Shown here: positions 52,037 to 56,659 of the stretch, one piece after another
Layout: every line of letters begins with the position of its first letter
How positions within the stretch are numbered: the first letter of the stretch is position 1
Origin: Pseudomonadota bacterium
Lineage (GTDB): Bacteria > Pseudomonadota > Gammaproteobacteria > Burkholderiales > Burkholderiaceae_C
Assembly (NCBI GenBank): GCA_021846025.1
Contig: JAJZDV010000003.1
Location: forward strand, 1 to 56,659
Direction: 5' to 3'
DNA length: 56,659 nucleotides
Made by a program: the position numbers and the translations under genes
The notes under the pieces: model-generated
Told to the model about the DNA's origin: nothing
Database searches by the model: none
The model's input: only the letters and a program-made list of their open reading frames with translations

Positions 52037-52062
52037 ATTATAGATCAGTGCGCCGGGTTCAA
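52037..52062 (-). promoter_or_regulatory. Predicted rpsF promoter
   Basis: A perfect -10 TATAAT (52042-52037) lies downstream of TTGAAC (52062-52057). The spacer is only 14 bases, so the -35 is doubtful. The start near 52030 leaves a leader of about 80 bases. Confidence 0.4.
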
Positions 52063-54444
52063 GGCCAAAGCTTGCCATGTGGCAACCACGGTGTCCGGGT
52101 TCAACGAGATCGACTCGATGCCTTGGTCCATCAGCCAACGCGCCAAATCCGGGTGATCAGACGGGCCCTGACCGCAGATGCCAACGTATTTGCCACGAGC
52201 CAAGCAGGCTGTGATGGCTTGCTTGAGCAAGGCCAACACGGCAGGGTCGCGCTCATCAAAAGCCTCAGCCACCAGTCCCGAGTCACGATCCAGTCCCAGG
52301 GTGAGTTGCGTCAGATCGTTCGATCCGATGGAGAAGCCGTCAAAGCATTCGAGAAAGTCAGAAGCCAGCACGGCGTTCGAGGGCACCTCGCACATCATGA
52401 TGAGCCGCAGGCCGTTCTCGCCACGCTTGAGACCATTGCGTGTCATCAGTTCGATGACCCCGTGCGCCTCCTTCAAGGTGCGTACGAATGGCACCATGAC
52501 CTCGACATTGGTCAGGCCCATTTCGTCGCGCACACGCTTGAGGGCGATGCATTCCATCTCGAAGCTCTGGGCAAAATCGCGAGATACATAGCGTGATGCG
52601 CCACGGAAACCCAGCATGGGATTTTCCTCATCGGGCTCGTAGCGCGAGCCGCCAATGAGTTTTTTATATTCGTTCGATTTGAAATCCGACAAGCGGACGA
52701 TGACCGGCTTCGGGTAGAACGCAGCCCCGATGGTGGCGATACCTTCGGTGAGTTTGTCGATGTAGAACGCTCGCGGACTGGCGTGGCCGCGGGCAACGCT
52801 CTCCACCGCCTTCTTCAAATCGGCGTCGACGTTCGGGTACTCGAGCACGGCGCGCGGATGGACCGCAATGTTGTTGTTGATGATGAATTCCAGACGGGCC
52901 AGACCGACCCCGGCATTGGGAATCTGCGAGAAGTCGAAAGCCAGTTGGGGATTGCCGACATTCATCATGATCTTGACGGGGATGTCGGGCATCTCCCCGC
53001 GTCTGACCTCGGTCACTGACGTCTCCAGCAAACCTTCGTAGACGATGCCTGTGTCACCTTCAGCGCAGGAAACTGTGACCAACATGCGATCCTTGAGCCG
53101 ATCGGTCGCATCGCCACAGCCAACGACTGCGGGGATGCCGAGTTCGCGCGCAATGATGGCGGCATGGCAGGTGCGACCGCCACGATTGGTGACGATGGCC
53201 GATGCCTTTTTCATCACCGGTTCCCAATTCGGGTCTGTCATGTCCGTGACGAGGACGTCGCCCGCCTGCACCTGGTCCATGTCCGCCACCGAATTCACGA
53301 CTCGAACCGGGCCGGCGCCGATTTTTTGGCCGATCGCACGTCCAGTCACGAGAGACGTGCTTTTCTGCATCAGCGTGAACCGCTGCTCGGCCCGCCCGTG
53401 CGCACGCGACTTCACCGTTTCGGGCCTTGCCTGAAGAATGTAAATCTGACCATCCTTGCCGTCCTTGCCCCATTCGATGTCCATCGGTCGACCATAGTGC
53501 TGTTCAATGGTCAGCGCGAAGACGGCCAACTCGCTGGCTTCGGCGTCACTCAAGCTGTAGCGGTTGCGCAGTTCCACCGGTGTGTCGACGGTTTGTACGA
53601 GGCCATCCGAGCAGGCCGGTGCAAAGGCCATGCGAATGAGTTTCGAGCCCAGATTACGGCGAATGACGGCAGCCTTGCCCGCACGCAGCGTCGGCTTGAA
53701 CACATAGAACTCGTCGGGGTTGACGGCCCCCTGAACCACTGTCTCACCCAGGCCATACGAGGAGGTGATGAAAACCACATCCTCGAACCCCGACTCGGTG
53801 TCCAGTGTGAACATGACTCCAGCGGCGCCAAGATCGCTGCGCACCATGCGCTGGATGCCCGCGGAAAGAGCCACCTGGTGATGCTCGAAACCCTGATGCA
53901 CGCGGTAGGAAATCGCCCTGTCATTGAACATGGAGGCGAAGACTTGCCGAGTTTTATCGAGTATGGCGTCGATACCGGTGACGTTCAGATAGGTTTCCTG
54001 TTGACCCGCGAACGAGGCATCCGGCAAGTCTTCGGCCGTGGCCGATGAGCGCACGGCAAAGCTGGCGTCTGGCAGTTCGGCGGATAGAGCGTTGAAATGC
54101 TCCCGCATAGCGGCCTCCAGCGCGGCGGGTAGCGGGGTCGCGCTCACCCACTGTCGAATGTCGGCTCCGGTGCGCGCCAGGGCGCGCACATCGTCAGCAT
54201 CCAAGTGGTCGAGCGCGTGCTTGATGCGTGCATCCAGCCCTCCTTGCTGGAGAAACTGGCGGAAAGCAAAGGCGGTGGTCGCGAAACCCCCGGGCACGCG
54301 AACACCGCTTGCCGTCAGTTGACTGATCATTTCCCCGAGCGAGGCGTTCTTGCCCCCCACCACCTCGACGTCATCCATCCTCAAGTTCTCGAATGGCACC
54401 ACCCAGTCGGTGTCGCAAAAGCGCACCTGGCTTTGATTTGACAT
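52045..54444 (-). CDS. ppsA: Phosphoenolpyruvate synthase
   Basis: Makes PEP from pyruvate and ATP for gluconeogenesis. The protein has 799 residues: ATP-grasp domain ([31 protein letters not shown] in part), phosphohistidine domain with the His in [18 protein letters not shown], and PEP-binding barrel ending with the catalytic Cys in [18 protein letters not shown] precedes the ATG at 54444. The regulator ppsR is divergent. Its activity fits growth on acetyl-CoA- or pyruvate-yielding substrates. Confidence 0.97.
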   Translation of the reverse strand: MSNQSQVRFCDTDWVVPFENLRMDDVEVVGGKNASLGEMISQLTASGVRVPGGFATTAFAFRQFLQQGGLDARIKHALDHLDADDVRALARTGADIRQWVSATPLPAALEAAMREHFNALSAELPDASFAVRSSATAEDLPDASFAGQQETYLNVTGIDAILDKTRQVFASMFNDRAISYRVHQGFEHHQVALSAGIQRMVRSDLGAAGVMFTLDTESGFEDVVFITSSYGLGETVVQGAVNPDEFYVFKPTLRAGKAAVIRRNLGSKLIRMAFAPACSDGLVQTVDTPVELRNRYSLSDAEASELAVFALTIEQHYGRPMDIEWGKDGKDGQIYILQARPETVKSRAHGRAEQRFTLMQKSTSLVTGRAIGQKIGAGPVRVVNSVADMDQVQAGDVLVTDMTDPNWEPVMKKASAIVTNRGGRTCHAAIIARELGIPAVVGCGDATDRLKDRMLVTVSCAEGDTGIVYEGLLETSVTEVRRGEMPDIPVKIMMNVGNPQLAFDFSQIPNAGVGLARLEFIINNNIAVHPRAVLEYPNVDADLKKAVESVARGHASPRAFYIDKLTEGIATIGAAFYPKPVIVRLSDFKSNEYKKLIGGSRYEPDEENPMLGFRGASRYVSRDFAQSFEMECIALKRVRDEMGLTNVEVMVPFVRTLKEAHGVIELMTRNGLKRGENGLRLIMMCEVPSNAVLASDFLECFDGFSIGSNDLTQLTLGLDRDSGLVAEAFDERDPAVLALLKQAITACLARGKYVGICGQGPSDHPDLARWLMDQGIESISLNPDTVVATWQALALNPAH

Positions 54445-54638
54445 GAACAACCCTCAATAGAATGAAAGAAATCTGGGCAAGTCCTGCGAGGGCTTGGCAA
54501 ACACGAGGGCAGCACAGGTTGTTTTTGCTGTTTTGATGTGGCCGCGGTGCTTGAGGGTGCGCGAAAAGGCGAGATCCTGCAGGCAAGTCTTGGCGCTGAT
54601 TCTAAAGCCCGGACCGGCATTCTTCGGTGCAACGCAAC

Positions 54639-55457
54639 ATGTCCAATCGATCTGTCTTTTTTGTCTCGGATGGAACCGGGATCACGGCCGAAACCTTCGG
54701 CAATTCGATCCTTGCGCAATTCGATGCCCAGCCCCATCGCGTGCGCCTGCCCTTTGTCGACACGGTCGAGAAGGCGCATCAGGCGGTCGAACGCATCAAC
54801 CAAGCCACGCGCAACGAGGGGCGTCCACCGGTCGTCTTCATCACCCTGGTGAACCCGGAGGTGCTGCAGGTCATTCGCTCCTGCCATGGTTTGGTGATGG
54901 ACATGTTCACAACCTTCGTCGAGCCGCTGGAAATCGCCTTCGGCATCAAGTCCAACCACCGTATCGGCCAGTTCTCCGATGTTGCCAAAAGCTCACGCTA
55001 CAACGATCGAATGGACGCGATTAATTTCGCCTTGCTGCATGACGACGGCCAGTCGTCGCGTAACCTGGCCCTGGCCGATGTCATCTTGATCGGCGTGTCA
55101 CGCAGCGGCAAGACCCCGACGTCTCTGTATCTGGCCATGCAGCATGGCGTACGCGCCGCAAATTACCCACTGATTCCGGAAGATTTTGCACGCATGTGCC
55201 TGCCTTCCGCGTTGACGCAGCTTCGCGGCAAGTTGTTCGGTCTGAGCATCGCGCCGGAGCGTTTGAGCGAAATTCGCCGCGAGCGCAAACCCGGAAGCAC
55301 TTACGCTTCACTGCCGAATTGCATGGAAGAGGTCGCTGAGGCCGAACGCTTGATGCGCCGCGAAGGCATACGCTGGCTGTCGTCGACGCATAAGTCCATT
55401 GAGGAAATCGCCACCACGATCCTGCAGCTCATTCGCCCCGACCGGTTGGAATATTGA
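54639..55457 (+). CDS. ppsR: PEP synthase regulatory kinase/phosphotransferase PpsR
   Basis: Bifunctional regulator of 272 residues that phosphorylates PEP synthase with ADP and removes the phosphate with Pi (DUF299). The N-terminal motif FFVSDGTGITAETFGNSIL and the P-loop LIGVSRSGKTPTSLYLA are clear. It is divergent from ppsA across about 190 bases, the usual arrangement. A GTG four codons upstream is a less likely start. Confidence 0.95.
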   Translation: MSNRSVFFVSDGTGITAETFGNSILAQFDAQPHRVRLPFVDTVEKAHQAVERINQATRNEGRPPVVFITLVNPEVLQVIRSCHGLVMDMFTTFVEPLEIAFGIKSNHRIGQFSDVAKSSRYNDRMDAINFALLHDDGQSSRNLALADVILIGVSRSGKTPTSLYLAMQHGVRAANYPLIPEDFARMCLPSALTQLRGKLFGLSIAPERLSEIRRERKPGSTYASLPNCMEEVAEAERLMRREGIRWLSSTHKSIEEIATTILQLIRPDRLEY

Positions 55458-55530
55458 GACCGGCGTCCGTAGCGTGATGCTTTGCCAACATGCATTCACG
55501 CACCACTTCTCCATCCCCGCACCGCTGACC

Positions 55531-56613
55531 ATGGCCACGACTTCGTACGAAAGCAATAAAAACGAATATCTGCTCGGGTTTGCCTCCACCCAGCAAAACC
55601 GTCCTGAGCAGGAACAGGCCTTGCCCATCAACCCGCAGCGGCATGAAAATCCGTATGGGGTGGTGATGGTGGATGCCGCAGCCGACATTTCCAGCGCGAT
55701 GGCGCAGCACCCGCGCTTGCGCGTCCTGCCGTTGGCGATCCAATGGCCTGGGCGTACCTTCCTGGACAAGGGCTTGCGGGAAAAACGCGGCGAATTGCGC
55801 CACCTGGGGCGCGAGCGACTGCGCACGGCACAAATCGCCGCGCCCAGTGTGGAGGGTCTGGAGTACCGCCTCTATCCCAACATCGCTGTCAATGCCGACT
55901 GGTTGATCTACATCGGATCCATGCGCGCACTCAACGATCCTGCCGCTGCGCTGCAAACGCTGCTCCTGCAGCACCTGGAAGAAATTCACGAACTGCGGCG
56001 CAGCCGTGGTTTGCCACCGGAACTGCAGGTGCTCTGCCTCGATGGCGGCTCGATGCTCTCCGGCCCCGCTTTGCAGGCGCGCATCTTGCTGAAACAACTT
56101 GACGCTGGCGAGCCAGTCAACCATGTGGCACAGACAGCTGCCCAGATTTCGAGCATGACTCGGCAGTGGCTGGTCCCGCGTTATCCGGGGGATATGGCCG
56201 CGACCCTCTCCAGGCTGGCTGATCCGGCTCTGAGCCCTTGGGTACAGGCCTGTTCCTCGGGCATCCACAAACTCTGGAATCCCTACCCAGTTCTGTCGAG
56301 TCAGCCAGACGGGCTGCATTGCATGACACGCGCCAAACGCTGGCGCACTGCGGTCGCTGCGGTCTTCGAGCGTGCCGAACAAAGCCTGCAGGAGGGCGGT
56401 GTTCAAGGAACTTCCATGCAGATCAGTTTTGATGGCGGCATTCGCGAACTGCAGGCATGGCCCGAATTTGCGCGCCTGCGCCAGCAAGCCGACCGCATGC
56501 AGGTGCGGTTGCACGTCACCCATATGAGTTTGGCCGGCCGCATCTGGGCCTCGCCCGGCTCACTCAGCCTGGCATTGGTGCAATCGCCTGCAAACCCCGG
56601 CCGATCGGTTTGA
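55531..56613 (+). CDS. Divergent DegV-like protein
   Basis: Protein of 360 residues without a family name I can assign firmly. Its layout resembles DegV fatty-acid-binding proteins: an N-terminal strand GVVMVDAAADISSAM (DegV: V-T-D-S-T-A-D-L), a strand before VLPLAIQWPGRTFLD, a middle VLCLDGGSMLSGPALQARIL (DegV: I-D-S with a Gly-rich helix) and a C-terminal AGRIWASPGSLSLALV where DegV has H-x-G-P-G-A-L. The characteristic Ser/His residues for lipid binding are altered. It follows ppsR by 73 bases. ATG at 55531 fits best; an in-frame ATG at 55477 is possible. Confidence 0.6.
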   Translation: MATTSYESNKNEYLLGFASTQQNRPEQEQALPINPQRHENPYGVVMVDAAADISSAMAQHPRLRVLPLAIQWPGRTFLDKGLREKRGELRHLGRERLRTAQIAAPSVEGLEYRLYPNIAVNADWLIYIGSMRALNDPAAALQTLLLQHLEEIHELRRSRGLPPELQVLCLDGGSMLSGPALQARILLKQLDAGEPVNHVAQTAAQISSMTRQWLVPRYPGDMAATLSRLADPALSPWVQACSSGIHKLWNPYPVLSSQPDGLHCMTRAKRWRTAVAAVFERAEQSLQEGGVQGTSMQISFDGGIRELQAWPEFARLRQQADRMQVRLHVTHMSLAGRIWASPGSLSLALVQSPANPGRSV

Positions 56614-56659
56614 CGCCGCATCGCTGCCGCACCCTCGCGGCTGTGTACCGAATCTTGGC

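Overview
The window is about 63% GC and reads as a chromosome segment of a betaproteobacterium of the order Burkholderiales. The evidence is gene content and order: alaA-hom-thrC-mobB-moeA-moaD-moaE, rpsF-priB-rpsR-rplI-dnaB, guaB-guaA-tadA, divergent ppsA/ppsR, and a CTGT-N8-ACAG LexA box. A Thiomonas-like genus is possible, but that is a guess from memory. No rRNA, tRNA, CRISPR array or intact insertion sequence was seen.

The left 25 kb is an accessory catabolic island for acyl-CoA substrates. An outer-membrane channel of the phenol-degradation type, an MFS importer and a MaoC hydratase lie on the plus strand (625-3744). A ten-gene minus-strand operon follows (16902 down to 3796): FadB-like hydratase/dehydrogenase, thiolase, long acyl-CoA dehydrogenase, SDR, patatin, MDR oxidoreductase, APH-type kinase, second acyl-CoA dehydrogenase, acyl-CoA ligase and GST. 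Divergent from it are a comB-like phosphatase and an epoxide-hydrolase-like gene. An IclR regulator (18714-19538) is divergent from a second, plus-strand operon: two paired acyl-CoA dehydrogenases, a zinc alcohol dehydrogenase, an SDR and a quinone oxidoreductase (19702-25086). The same near-palindrome, TTCCGCAATGCRGWW, lies just downstream of good sigma70-type promoters in front of both operons, and a related 15-mer lies at 222-236. This suggests one IclR regulon. The adjacent kinase and dehydrogenase resemble a split ACAD10/ACAD11 or LvaA/LvaC system, which handles 4-hydroxyacyl-CoAs by phosphorylation. A frameshifted alpha/beta-hydrolase remnant sits inside the large operon.

The middle (25-39 kb) is housekeeping: LD-carboxypeptidase, tadA, guaA and guaB, a DUF4124 protein, asparaginase divergent from lexA across a perfect SOS box, an RraA-like protein, CtaG-like and SCO copper-handling proteins for cytochrome oxidase assembly, clpB with a near-consensus sigma32 promoter, and a YqjD/YqjE/YqjK-like envelope trio.

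The right part (39-57 kb) is conserved core. It holds molybdenum cofactor genes coupled to threonine biosynthesis and alaA, a Mth938-like protein, bcp, a PIN-PhoH ATPase, dnaB and the rpsF-priB-rpsR-rplI ribosomal operon. priB appears to start at CTG. PEP synthase and its regulator ppsR come next, followed by a divergent DegV-like protein.
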